The position numbers were made by a program, and so were the translations under genes. From Streptomyces bacillaris (lineage in GTDB: Bacteria > Actinomycetota > Actinomycetes > Streptomycetales > Streptomycetaceae), in the NCBI RefSeq assembly GCF_003268675.1, contig NZ_CP029378.1:2542001-2606000 (forward strand): DNA of 64,000 nt, given 5' to 3'. Below, piece by piece: positions 17,533 through 25,011 of the stretch; position 1 is the first letter of the stretch; every line of letters begins with the position of its first letter. Under the pieces are notes generated by a model. The model was not told the origin of the DNA. It ran no database searches and worked only from the letters and a program-made list of their open reading frames with translations.

Positions 17533-17828
17533 TTCGGACCATCGCCCGTTCGGACCCTTGGACCGAGCGCTCCACCCCTCCCCGGCCACCTCTCCGGCAG
17601 TTCATTCCCACCCCGTCGATTCCCTTGCCGCCCAAGGGAAGTGACGGTTCGTCGAACGACTTCGGAATGGATCGTTTGCCCGGGTTCCTCCACTGCGGAT
17701 TATCGGACGCATTACTCACTCTTTACCTTCGGCCTCCGCAACTTTCCCTCCCCCACGACCGGTTGTCAGTGCGTCCGGCTCACCGGAACGAACCACATGA
17801 ATCGTTGACTTCCCGTCGAAGGAGCACC
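17533..17828. promoter_or_regulatory. Leader/promoter region of the small secreted protein gene
   Basis: 296 bases with a markedly AT-richer centre (about 17640-17720, including GGATTATCGGACGCATTAC). A promoter for the gene at 17829 is likely here. No clear operator was found. Confidence 0.45.
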
Positions 17829-18284
17829 ATGTCCCTCCCCCTGACCCGTCGGATCGCTCGTACCGCGCTGCTGATCGCCGCGGGTGCGGCCCCCGTGGTC
17901 GGTGCGGCCGGCGCCGCGAGCGCCGCAGAGCTCCCCCGGACCCCGGACCTCGGCGGCCTGACCGCCCTCGACGGTGCCGGCCTCGGCAACACCGTGGACA
18001 GCGCCGCCCGCCAGGGCACCCAGGCCGCGAGCGAGACGGGCGGCCGCCTCGTGGGCACCGCCCTGCCGGCCGCGGGCGCCACCGTCGGCAAGACCGCCAG
18101 GGTGGCCGCCCCGGCCGTCCAGGAGACCGTCGGCCAGACCGCGGGCAGCGCGGGCGAGGCCCTCGGCGGCGTGACCGACGCCGCGTCCGGTGGCCTGCCG
18201 ACCGACTCGCTCACCCAGGGCGGCCTGCCCACCGACGCCCTCACCAAGGGCGGCCTGCCGCTGGACGGGCTGCCGATCGGCTGA
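17829..18284 (+). CDS. Small secreted protein with C-terminal GGLPTD repeats
   Basis: 151 residues. A Sec signal peptide (RRIARTALLIAAGAAPVVGA, cleavage about AASA-A) is followed by an Ala/Gly/Thr-rich helical region with regular VGKTARVAAPAVQETVGQ spacing. The end has three imperfect 10-residue repeats: GGLPTDSLTQ, GGLPTDALTK, GGLPLDGLPI. The ribosome site GAAGGAGCACC is strong, so the gene is probably well expressed. Similar proteins in Streptomyces are often annotated as ATP-binding, but no nucleotide motif is present. I expect a cell-surface or spore-associated structural protein. Confidence 0.75.
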   Translation: MSLPLTRRIARTALLIAAGAAPVVGAAGAASAAELPRTPDLGGLTALDGAGLGNTVDSAARQGTQAASETGGRLVGTALPAAGATVGKTARVAAPAVQETVGQTAGSAGEALGGVTDAASGGLPTDSLTQGGLPTDALTKGGLPLDGLPIG

Positions 18285-18354
18285 TCCACGGCCACAGCCT
18301 CGGCCACGGCCGCGTACACACGTCACGTACGCGGGTACGCAGGTCATGTACGCA

Positions 18355-18406
18355 GGTACGCGGAGGGGCCCGGGGAGTGCGCACTCCCCGGGCCCCTCCG
18401 CGTACC
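18355..18406. terminator. 52-bp perfect palindrome, bidirectional terminator
   Basis: Two perfect 26-base arms (18355-18380, 18381-18406) with no loop, between the stops of the secreted protein gene (18284) and dapC (18412). It is preceded by short direct repeats of GTACGCRGGTACGC at 18328-18358. Confidence 0.9.
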
Positions 18407-18411
18407 GGTGG

Positions 18412-19506
18412 TCAGGACAGGCGCTTGACCGCCGCCGCCACCCGCTCGTCGGTCGCGGTGAACGCCACCCGGACGAAGCTCTCGCCCGCCGGTCCGTAGA
18501 AGTCGCCGGGCGCCACCAGGATGCCCAGCTGGGCGAGGTACGCCACGGTCTCCCAGCACGGCTCGTCGCGGGTCGCCCAGAGGTAGAGGCTCGCCTCGCT
18601 GTGCTCGATCCGGAAGCCGTGCGCCTCCAGGGCGGCGCGCAGGGCCAGGCGCCGGTCGGCGTACCGGGCCCGCTGCTCGGCCACGTGCGTGTCGTCCCCG
18701 AGGGCGGCGACGGTGGCCGCCTGGACGGGGGCGGGCGTCATCATCCCGCCGTGCTTGCGGATCAGCAGCAGCTCACCGAGGACCGCCGCGTCGCCCGCGA
18801 TGAACGCGGCCCGGTAACCGGCCAGGTTGGAGCGCTTGGAGAGCGAGTGGACGGCGACGATCCCCTCGTAGTGGCCGCCGCAGACGTCCGGGTGGAGGAC
18901 GGAGACCGGCTCGGCCTCCCAGCCCAGCTCCAGGTAGCACTCGTCGCTGAAGACCAGCACCCCGTGCTCGCGCGCCCAGGCGACGATCCGGACCAGCTCG
19001 TCCTTGGCCAGCACCCGGCCGGTGGGGTTGGAGGGCGAGTTGAGCCAGAGCAGCTTCAGCCCGGCCGGGTCCAACTCGGTGGGGTCGTCGTAGACGACGG
19101 GCTCGGCGCCGCAGAGCCGGGCGCCGACCTCGTACGTCGGGTAGGCGAGGCGCGGGTAGGCGACCCTGTCGCCCGGGCCGAGCCCGAGCTGCGTGGGCAG
19201 CCAGGCCACCAGCTCCTTGGAGCCGACGACCGGCAGCACGTTGGCGTGGGTCACGCCGGTCGCGCCGAGCCGCCGCTCCACCCAGCCGGTGAGCGCGTCG
19301 CGCAGGGCCTCGGTCCCCCACACCGTCGGATAGCCGGGGCTGTCGGCGGCGGCCACGAGCGCCTGCCGGATCACCTCGGGCACCGGGTCGACCGGCGTGC
19401 CGACGGAGAGGTCCACGATGCCGTCCGGGTGGGCCTGGGCCGTGGTCTTGTACGGCGTGAGCCTGTCCCAGGGGAAGACCGGGAGGCGGGAGGAGACTGC
19501 GGACAC
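18412..19506 (-). CDS. dapC: Succinyldiaminopimelate aminotransferase
   Basis: 364 residues, PLP fold type I. SPGYPTVWGTEALRDALTGW binds cofactor, LNSPSNPTGRV is the conserved NPTG loop, VFSDECYLEL carries the ring-stacking Asp, and HSLSKRSNLAGYRAAF gives the Schiff-base Lys. The sequence is the actinobacterial DapC type (Rv1178). It supplies N-succinyl-LL-diaminopimelate, the substrate of DapE. I chose GTG at 19506 (VSAVSSRLPVFPWD); codons further upstream enter a repeat region. It follows fdxA, as in mycobacteria. Confidence 0.92.
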   Translation of the reverse strand: MSAVSSRLPVFPWDRLTPYKTTAQAHPDGIVDLSVGTPVDPVPEVIRQALVAAADSPGYPTVWGTEALRDALTGWVERRLGATGVTHANVLPVVGSKELVAWLPTQLGLGPGDRVAYPRLAYPTYEVGARLCGAEPVVYDDPTELDPAGLKLLWLNSPSNPTGRVLAKDELVRIVAWAREHGVLVFSDECYLELGWEAEPVSVLHPDVCGGHYEGIVAVHSLSKRSNLAGYRAAFIAGDAAVLGELLLIRKHGGMMTPAPVQAATVAALGDDTHVAEQRARYADRRLALRAALEAHGFRIEHSEASLYLWATRDEPCWETVAYLAQLGILVAPGDFYGPAGESFVRVAFTATDERVAAAVKRLS

Positions 19507-19544
19507 GGGGCGGCTCTGCTTTCTGGGGCTGTTCGGGGACCGGC

Positions 19545-19643
19545 GGCCGTACGGGGAACGGGCCTCACGGCCGTACGGGGACGCGCCCCGCGGTCGTACG
19601 GGGATACGCCGCGGTCCCGTACGGTGACGGGCCGTACGGGACC
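19545..19643. repeat. Five direct repeats GGCCGTACGGGGAC between fdxA and dapC
   Basis: Copies at 19545, 19569, 19592, 19615 and 19630; the first four spaced 23-24 bases apart, all varying at one to three positions. They fill the space between the fdxA stop and the dapC start, so they may modulate read-through or carry a dapC promoter. Confidence 0.7.
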
Positions 19644-19667
19644 GGGCTGCGCTCGTGGTGCGGCCGC

Positions 19668-19988
19668 TTACTGGTTCTGCGGCGGCAGCCCGGCGATGAA
19701 GGAGTGGTCGCGCTCGATGAGGCCCAGCTTGGAAGCACCGCCCGGCGAGCCGAGGTCGTCGAAGAACTCGACGTTCGCCTTGTAGTAGTCCTTCCACTCC
19801 TCCGGGGTGTCGTCCTCGTAGAAGATGGCCTCGACCGGGCAGACCGGCTCACAGGCTCCGCAGTCGACGCATTCGTCCGGGTGGATGTACAAGGACCGCT
19901 GGCCCTCGTAGATGCAGTCGACGGGGCACTCCTCGATGCAGGCCTTGTCCTTCACGTCGACACAAGGCTGCGCGATGACGTAGGTCAC
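19668..19988 (-). CDS. fdxA: 7Fe ferredoxin (3Fe-4S/4Fe-4S)
   Basis: 106 residues. CVDVKDKACIEECP gives the Cx7Cx3CP pattern of a [3Fe-4S] site, and CVDCGACEPVCP gives CxxCxxCxxxCP for a [4Fe-4S] site; the two halves swap one ligand each as in all such ferredoxins. The C-terminal extension (WKDYYKANVEFFDDLG) is typical of actinobacterial FdxA. GTG at 19988 has GAGGAGG nine bases upstream. It is a soluble electron carrier, partner unknown. Confidence 0.95.
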   Translation of the reverse strand: MTYVIAQPCVDVKDKACIEECPVDCIYEGQRSLYIHPDECVDCGACEPVCPVEAIFYEDDTPEEWKDYYKANVEFFDDLGSPGGASKLGLIERDHSFIAGLPPQNQ

Positions 19989-20105
19989 GCTGTCGTTCCT
20001 CCTCGGTAGGGCGTTGGCTCTCGCGCGGGAGCGCGGCGTCGTCGATGCCCGCACCTAGTATCTCCGTTCTCGGGCACGATCCGAACAGGAGGGGCGGACA
20101 GAGCT

Positions 20106-21161
20106 GTGGAATTCACCATGGGCGGACGGCTGGAAGTCCGCATCACACCGGCTGACGTGGGCAAACGCGTCTCGGTCAGGCGGCGTTCCACGGGGGGCGG
20201 CTCCGGCGCGGAGTTCACCGACACGGTCGGCGTTCTCACATCGTGGAACGACGGTGTGGTCGCGATCACACGGAAGAGCGGCGAGTCGGTCCGCATCCTG
20301 GAATCGTCCCTGGTCGCGGGCAAGGTCGTGCCCGCGGCCCCGGCCCGCAGGCGGGGCCCGGCCGCCTCCTTCGCGGAGCTGGCCGCCGTCACCGCGCGCG
20401 CCTGGCAGCCGGTGGAGAGCGAGCCGCTGGGCGCGTGGCGGCTGCGCGCCGCGGGCGGCTTCACCCGCCGCGCCAACTCCGTGCTGCCGCTCGGGGATCC
20501 GGGGCTGCCGCTCGGCGAGGCGTTCGAGCGGATCGAGCAGTGGTACGGGGAGCGGGACCTGCCCCCGTACATCCAGACGGCGACCGGGGCCGAGGGCACG
20601 CAGGAGACGCTCTGCGCGGAGCTGGAGCGGCACGGCTGGCGGCGCGAGGTCTCGGCGGAGGTGCGGATCGCCGCGCTGGCGCCGGTCGGTGACCTGGACG
20701 CGGACGTGTCGGCGGTGCGGCTGACCCGCGAGCCGGACGCGGCATGGCTCTCCCGCTACCAGCGCTTCTCCACGCCCGGCCCCCAGGTGCTGCGGGTGCT
20801 GGGCAGCGGCCCGTCGGTCTGGTTCGCCACGGTGGCGGGCGGGGGCTCCGGCGGAAGTGCGGGTGAGGCCTCCGGCGAGGGCGCGGGCGAGGGCTCCGGT
20901 GGCGATGAGCCGCCCGCGGCGATCGGGCGGTGTGTCGTGGACGGGCGGTGGGCCGGGTTCATGGCCGTCGAGGTCGCCCCCGAGCACCGGCGGCGCGGGC
21001 TGGCCACGGCGGTGATGGCGGCGCTGGCCCGCCGGGCCCTGGACGAAGGCGCATCGGCGGCCTGGCTCCAGGTGGAGGAGGACAATGAAGGGGCGCGGGC
21101 GCTGTACGACGGCATGGGCTTCGCCCCGCACCACCGGTACCACCACTTCCGGCCCGCGTAG
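20106..21161 (+). CDS. GNAT N-acetyltransferase (Rv0428c-like, two-domain)
   Basis: 351 residues. The N-terminal 75 residues form a small beta-barrel-like domain (VEITPADVGKRVSVRRR-like start, then VGVLTSWNDGVVAITRKSG). The second half is a GNAT fold with MAVEVAPEHRRRGLATAVMAAL, a perfect R/QxxGxG/A acetyl-CoA motif, and WLQVEEDNEGARALYDGMGF. Between them a Gly/Ser/Glu linker of about 25 residues (about 255-280) is low-complexity. The substrate is not known. GTG at 20106 starts the gene; ATG at 20118 is an alternative. It diverges from fdxA. Confidence 0.85.
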   Translation: MEFTMGGRLEVRITPADVGKRVSVRRRSTGGGSGAEFTDTVGVLTSWNDGVVAITRKSGESVRILESSLVAGKVVPAAPARRRGPAASFAELAAVTARAWQPVESEPLGAWRLRAAGGFTRRANSVLPLGDPGLPLGEAFERIEQWYGERDLPPYIQTATGAEGTQETLCAELERHGWRREVSAEVRIAALAPVGDLDADVSAVRLTREPDAAWLSRYQRFSTPGPQVLRVLGSGPSVWFATVAGGGSGGSAGEASGEGAGEGSGGDEPPAAIGRCVVDGRWAGFMAVEVAPEHRRRGLATAVMAALARRALDEGASAAWLQVEEDNEGARALYDGMGFAPHHRYHHFRPA

Positions 21162-21315
21162 CGGAGAGCGTGGGCGGGGCGGCAGGGGCGACGGGTCCGA
21201 CGGGACCGCTACGGAGGGCGGGGCCGCAGGGCGGCCTCAGCGGTGGGGCAGCCCTCAGCGGCAGGGCGGTCCGCAGAGGTACGGCAGCAAGGACGAGCAG
21301 GGGCATGGGTCGCAT

Positions 21316-22197
21316 ATGAGCGCGCAGGATTCCGGTACGGCCGAGCGGCGGCGGCAGTTCGCCGAGGAGGCCCGGTCCGAGCGGCCGGATCTCGCCCTGC
21401 TCTGTCTGCTGCTGGGCGCGGAGGCGGGCCCGGTCGGCCCGGAGGAGCCGCGTCCGCTCCGGCCGGGGGACGTCTCCCCCGACCCGTACGGGATCGACGC
21501 GGCCCAGATCGAACTGGACCGGCTCGCCGGGCTGCTGCCCCACGGCATCCGCACCCCCGCCGGCTGGGCCACGGCCCTGGCCGAACTGCTCGGTGGGCGG
21601 CACGAGTTCGGCGGCTCAGCGGCGGACTACCAGCGGTTGGAGTCCTCGCTTCTCCAGCAGGTGCTGCGCCGCCGCCGGGGGCTGCCGATCCTGCTCTCCG
21701 TGGTCTGGATCGAGGTCGCCCGGCGGGCCGGCGCCCCGGTGTACGGGGTGGCGCTGCCCGGCCACTTCGTCGTCGGCTTCGGGGACCCGGAACAGCCGGT
21801 GCTGGTCGACCCGTTCGCCGGAGGCGCGCCGCTGACCGGCGAGGACGCCGGGCTGTTCGTGGCCGGGGCGACGGGGGCCAGGCTGGAGCCGTCCATGCTG
21901 GCACCGGCCCGGCCGCTGGAGATCGTGCTGCGCATCCTGAACAACATCAGGGCCTGGGCCGCCGCCCGCCCCGAGCGCACGGACGTCTCCCTCTGGGCGG
22001 TGGACCTCTCGCTGCTGCTGCCCTCGCACCCGGCCCGGCTGCGCTACGAGCGGGCCCAGCTCCTGGTCCAGCGCGGGGAGTTCCAGCGCGGGGCGGCGGA
22101 GATGGAGGAGTACGCGGAGGTGCTCGACGCCATCGAGCCGACGACGGCCGAGACGGTCCGGCACAAGGCCCAGGCGGCCCGGGCGCTGCTGAACTGA
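21316..22197 (+). CDS. SirB1/transglutaminase-like family protein
   Basis: 293 residues. RRRRGLPILLSVVWIEVARRAG and GVALPGHFVVGF are the conserved parts of the SirB1_N transglutaminase-like domain, the latter with its His; the catalytic Cys usual in transglutaminases is not visible. The C-terminal part has TPR-like helices (RYERAQLLVQRGEFQRGAAEMEEYAEV). Function is unknown in bacteria. ATG at 21316 was chosen since the region before it (21165-21310) is Arg/Gly low-complexity in every frame. It follows the GNAT gene by 154 bases, same strand. Confidence 0.8.
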   Translation: MSAQDSGTAERRRQFAEEARSERPDLALLCLLLGAEAGPVGPEEPRPLRPGDVSPDPYGIDAAQIELDRLAGLLPHGIRTPAGWATALAELLGGRHEFGGSAADYQRLESSLLQQVLRRRRGLPILLSVVWIEVARRAGAPVYGVALPGHFVVGFGDPEQPVLVDPFAGGAPLTGEDAGLFVAGATGARLEPSMLAPARPLEIVLRILNNIRAWAAARPERTDVSLWAVDLSLLLPSHPARLRYERAQLLVQRGEFQRGAAEMEEYAEVLDAIEPTTAETVRHKAQAARALLN

Positions 22198-22538
22198 GCG
22201 GGGCCCGGCGAGGTGAACCGAGCGGGCCCGGTGCACAGCGCATGGGCCGGTGAACCGAGCGTGGCCCGGCCGGATTTCGGTGCGGATTGCGGCCGGAAAG
22301 GTATACCCCGGCCTGCCCTCATCGGTCGGATTCAGCCGCTCCACCACCCCGTGCGCTCCCGCTGTACATCCGAACGCCCCCATCCGCGCCCATCAGGCAC
22401 GGGAATCCGCCAATTCGTCGGCGCGGCCGAATGCTCATGCGCTCCACTGGAGACCCGTCACCCGACGCGCACACGCCATCGCATTCTGCGATACGTCTGT
22501 AGTGCGCGCGCCAGGAGAGAAATGCCGAGGGCAGCTTG
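22198..22538 (+). promoter_or_regulatory. Upstream region of amfR
   Basis: 341 bases with no gene. Two direct repeats of GGTGAACCGAGCG begin at 22212 and 22249, 37 bases apart, each followed by GGCCCGG. From 22290 the sequence becomes AT-richer. In S. griseus the AdpA regulator activates amfR; a possible AdpA-like box lies at 22405-22420 on the minus strand (TGGCGGATTC, one mismatch to my memory of TGGCSNGWWY). That match is weak. Confidence 0.45.
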
Positions 22539-23150
22539 ATGACAACCGTTCTGCTGGTCCACACCGTGCCTCTGTGGCGCGCTTCGCTGGCCTCCCTGCT
22601 CGGCGCGGGGCAGGGAATAGAGGTGACGACCGCCGACCGGGAGGCGATACGCCCGGCACTGGCGGGCTCGGGACCGGCACCGGATGTGATCCTCACCGAC
22701 CTGGACTGTCCGGACTCCCTGGACCTGCTGGAGGAGGTCCGGTCGCTGGCCGAACCGCACGGCCGGGGCTGTCCGTTGGCGGTCCTCACCCGCAGCGACC
22801 GGCCGCGGGGGCTGCGCCGGGCCTACGAGGCGGGCGCCCGCGGCTATATCGACAAGTACCGGCTGGTGGACGATCTCTCCGAGGTCATGCACAAACTGGC
22901 CGACGGCGGGCGGCATATCGACGAGTCACTTGCCTTCAGCCTGTTACACGTGGCCGACATGCCCTTATCCCCCCGGGAATTGAGCGTGCTCTCCCTGGCC
23001 GAGAGCGGGGAAACCGTCACGGGTATCGCGGGGCGGCTGCATCTCACCCAGGGGACGGTCCGCAATTACCTCGCCGCCGCCATTCGGAAGTCCGGCGCGC
23101 GCAATCGGGTGGACGCCATCAGACGGGCGAAGGAGGCGGGGTGGATCTGA
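22539..23150 (+). CDS. amfR: AmfR/RamR-type LuxR response regulator
   Basis: 203 residues. The receiver domain (1-125) has ILTDLDCPDSLDLL as the phosphate-acceptor region, LTRSDRPRGLRRAYEAGARGYIDK as the signalling end, and a C-terminal LuxR helix-turn-helix (LSPRELSVLSLAESGETVTGIAGRL, in two parts, ending TQGTVRNYLAAAIRKSGARN). RamR-class regulators switch on the morphogen operon. Codons 136 and 143 are TTA (22944-22946, 22965-22967), the rare bldA codon. ATG at 22539 follows GAGGG. Its 3' end overlaps amfA on the other strand by 32 bases. Confidence 0.93.
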   Translation: MTTVLLVHTVPLWRASLASLLGAGQGIEVTTADREAIRPALAGSGPAPDVILTDLDCPDSLDLLEEVRSLAEPHGRGCPLAVLTRSDRPRGLRRAYEAGARGYIDKYRLVDDLSEVMHKLADGGRHIDESLAFSLLHVADMPLSPRELSVLSLAESGETVTGIAGRLHLTQGTVRNYLAAAIRKSGARNRVDAIRRAKEAGWI

Positions 23151-25011
23151 CTCCGCCGCCGTGGACCACGTCGTTCGACGACCCGTTCGAACGGCCGTTC
23201 TCGCGGAGCGACCCGCTCGACCGGCCGTGGTCACGGAGCGGCTCGTCCGGTTCCCAGAGGCCGGCCAGGTCCCGGTAGAGCGCCGAGGTGCGCAGCAGCT
23301 CCGCCGAGGTGCCGCAGCGGGTGCGGGGGCCGTCCATCACCAGGATCCGGTCGGCGCGGTGGGCGGAGCTGAGGCGGTGGGCGACGACCACCAGGGCGCT
23401 GGGCAGCGCGGCGAAGGCCAGTTCGGCACGGGTCTCGGCCGCCGGGTCGAGCCGGCTGGTGGCCTCGTCCAGCACGATGAGCGGCGGGGCCGCCAGATGG
23501 GCCCGGCCGAGGGCGACGAGCTGGCGTTCCCCCTGGGAGAGCCGGTCCGGTTCGACGAGGGCGTCCAGCGAGCCGAGCCGGGTGAGCAGGGGGTCCAGGC
23601 CGAGCGCGGCGACGGTGGCGGCCAGCTCCCGGTCGGTCGCGTCGGGGCGCAGATACCGGAGGTTGTCCCGCAGTGAACCGGTGAACACGTACGCGTGCTG
23701 GGGCAGCAGAACCCGTACGGAGGTGGCGTCGGCCGCCCGCACCGGCCGCCCGAGCCACCGCACGGAGCCCGCACCGGGCGTCTCCACCCCGGCCAGGACG
23801 GCGGCGAGCGTGGACTTGCCACTGCCGCTCGGCCCGACGACGGCCAGGTGCTCGCCGGGGGCGACGGTGAGCGAGAGCCGGTCCAGGACGGGGTGCGCGG
23901 CGGGCCCGTAGGCGAAGGTGACGGCGTCCAGTTCGGCGACGGGGGCGCCGCGCGGTGGGGGCGCGCCCCGGTCGTGACCGTCGTGCCCCTGAACCCGACC
24001 GTGCCCGTCGTCTCCGTCCTCGGCCGGGGGCGGCGGCGCGTCCGTGAACCGGTCCAGGACCACCAGCAGCCGGCCGCCGACCGTGGAGAGCATGGTCATC
24101 AGCGCCTGGACCGCCGGGGCCAGCGCCTGGGTGAGGTACGTGAGCGCGCCGACGAGCGCACCGGGCGTGAGGCCGTTGCGGAGCAGCCAGGGGGCGCCGA
24201 GGAGCAGGAGCAGGGGCGGGAAGCGCCCGCAGACCGCCAGGGCCACCACCCGTACGCCGGACCAGCGGGCCAGTGAACGGGCCGCGCGGACCTGGGCGTC
24301 GGCCAGTTCCCGGGACTCCGTCACCGTGCGGTCGGCGGCCCCCGCGGCGGCGATGTCCCGCAGGTCGGCGGCGGTCCGGCCCGCGTGGGCGGCGTACGCC
24401 TCGTCGGCGGTGAGGTAGTCGCGCTGGCGGGCGGCCATCGGCACCAGGGTGGCCAGGAAGAGGGCGGCGCCCAGGACGAGCGGGGGCAGCACGAGGAGCA
24501 GGAGCCTCGGCTCCAGGGCCAGCAGGCCTGCCACCGCTCCGGCCACCGTGAACACGAACGACCGGAGCGTCAGGACGAGTCCGGCCCAGCCGTCCCGGGC
24601 GATCTCGCTCTGGTGGGTGACCTGGGAGAGGGAGCGGGCGGTGGTGCCGGTCGGGTGCGCGAGGGCGCCGACGAGCGCGCGGGAGACCGCGCGCCGCACG
24701 AGTCCGTCGCGCAGCGGCTCCACCAGGTCCGCGAGCCGTCCGAAGACCCCGCGGGTGGCGAGCTGGGCGGGGAGCACGGCCACGGCGGCGACGGCCAGCC
24801 AGAGGAGACCGGTGAGCGGACGCCCGGCGAGGAAGCCGTGGTCCAGCGCCCGGGCGACGCCGTAGCCGCCCAGAAAGGTCTGGACGAACTCCAGCAGGGA
24901 CCAGCCGGCCAGCCGCAGGACGGTTCCGGTGCGGGCTCGGAGGAAGGGACGGGCGTCGCGGGTGACCCGGGTGAGGGGGCCGGAGCGACGGGCCGTTCGG
25001 GGTGCTTTCAC
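23119..25011 (-). CDS. amfA: AmfA-type ABC transporter (membrane + ATPase)
   Basis: 630 residues, one half-transporter. Residues 20-310 hold six membrane helices; an Asp/His/Gly-rich linker (DGDDGHGRVQGHDGHDRG) follows. The ATPase has VVGPSGSGKST (Walker A), RLSQGERQLVALGR (signature) and PLIVLDEATSRLD (Walker B). Its GTG start overlaps the amfB stop (GTGA at 25008-25011). With AmfB it should form a heterodimer that exports the AmfS lanthipeptide. The last 50 residues are polar and have Arg/Ser/Gly repeats (HGRSSGSLRENGRSNGSSN); the stop lies inside the end of amfR. Confidence 0.92.
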   Translation of the reverse strand: MKAPRTARRSGPLTRVTRDARPFLRARTGTVLRLAGWSLLEFVQTFLGGYGVARALDHGFLAGRPLTGLLWLAVAAVAVLPAQLATRGVFGRLADLVEPLRDGLVRRAVSRALVGALAHPTGTTARSLSQVTHQSEIARDGWAGLVLTLRSFVFTVAGAVAGLLALEPRLLLLVLPPLVLGAALFLATLVPMAARQRDYLTADEAYAAHAGRTAADLRDIAAAGAADRTVTESRELADAQVRAARSLARWSGVRVVALAVCGRFPPLLLLLGAPWLLRNGLTPGALVGALTYLTQALAPAVQALMTMLSTVGGRLLVVLDRFTDAPPPPAEDGDDGHGRVQGHDGHDRGAPPPRGAPVAELDAVTFAYGPAAHPVLDRLSLTVAPGEHLAVVGPSGSGKSTLAAVLAGVETPGAGSVRWLGRPVRAADATSVRVLLPQHAYVFTGSLRDNLRYLRPDATDRELAATVAALGLDPLLTRLGSLDALVEPDRLSQGERQLVALGRAHLAAPPLIVLDEATSRLDPAAETRAELAFAALPSALVVVAHRLSSAHRADRILVMDGPRTRCGTSAELLRTSALYRDLAGLWEPDEPLRDHGRSSGSLRENGRSNGSSNDVVHGGGVRSTPPPSPV

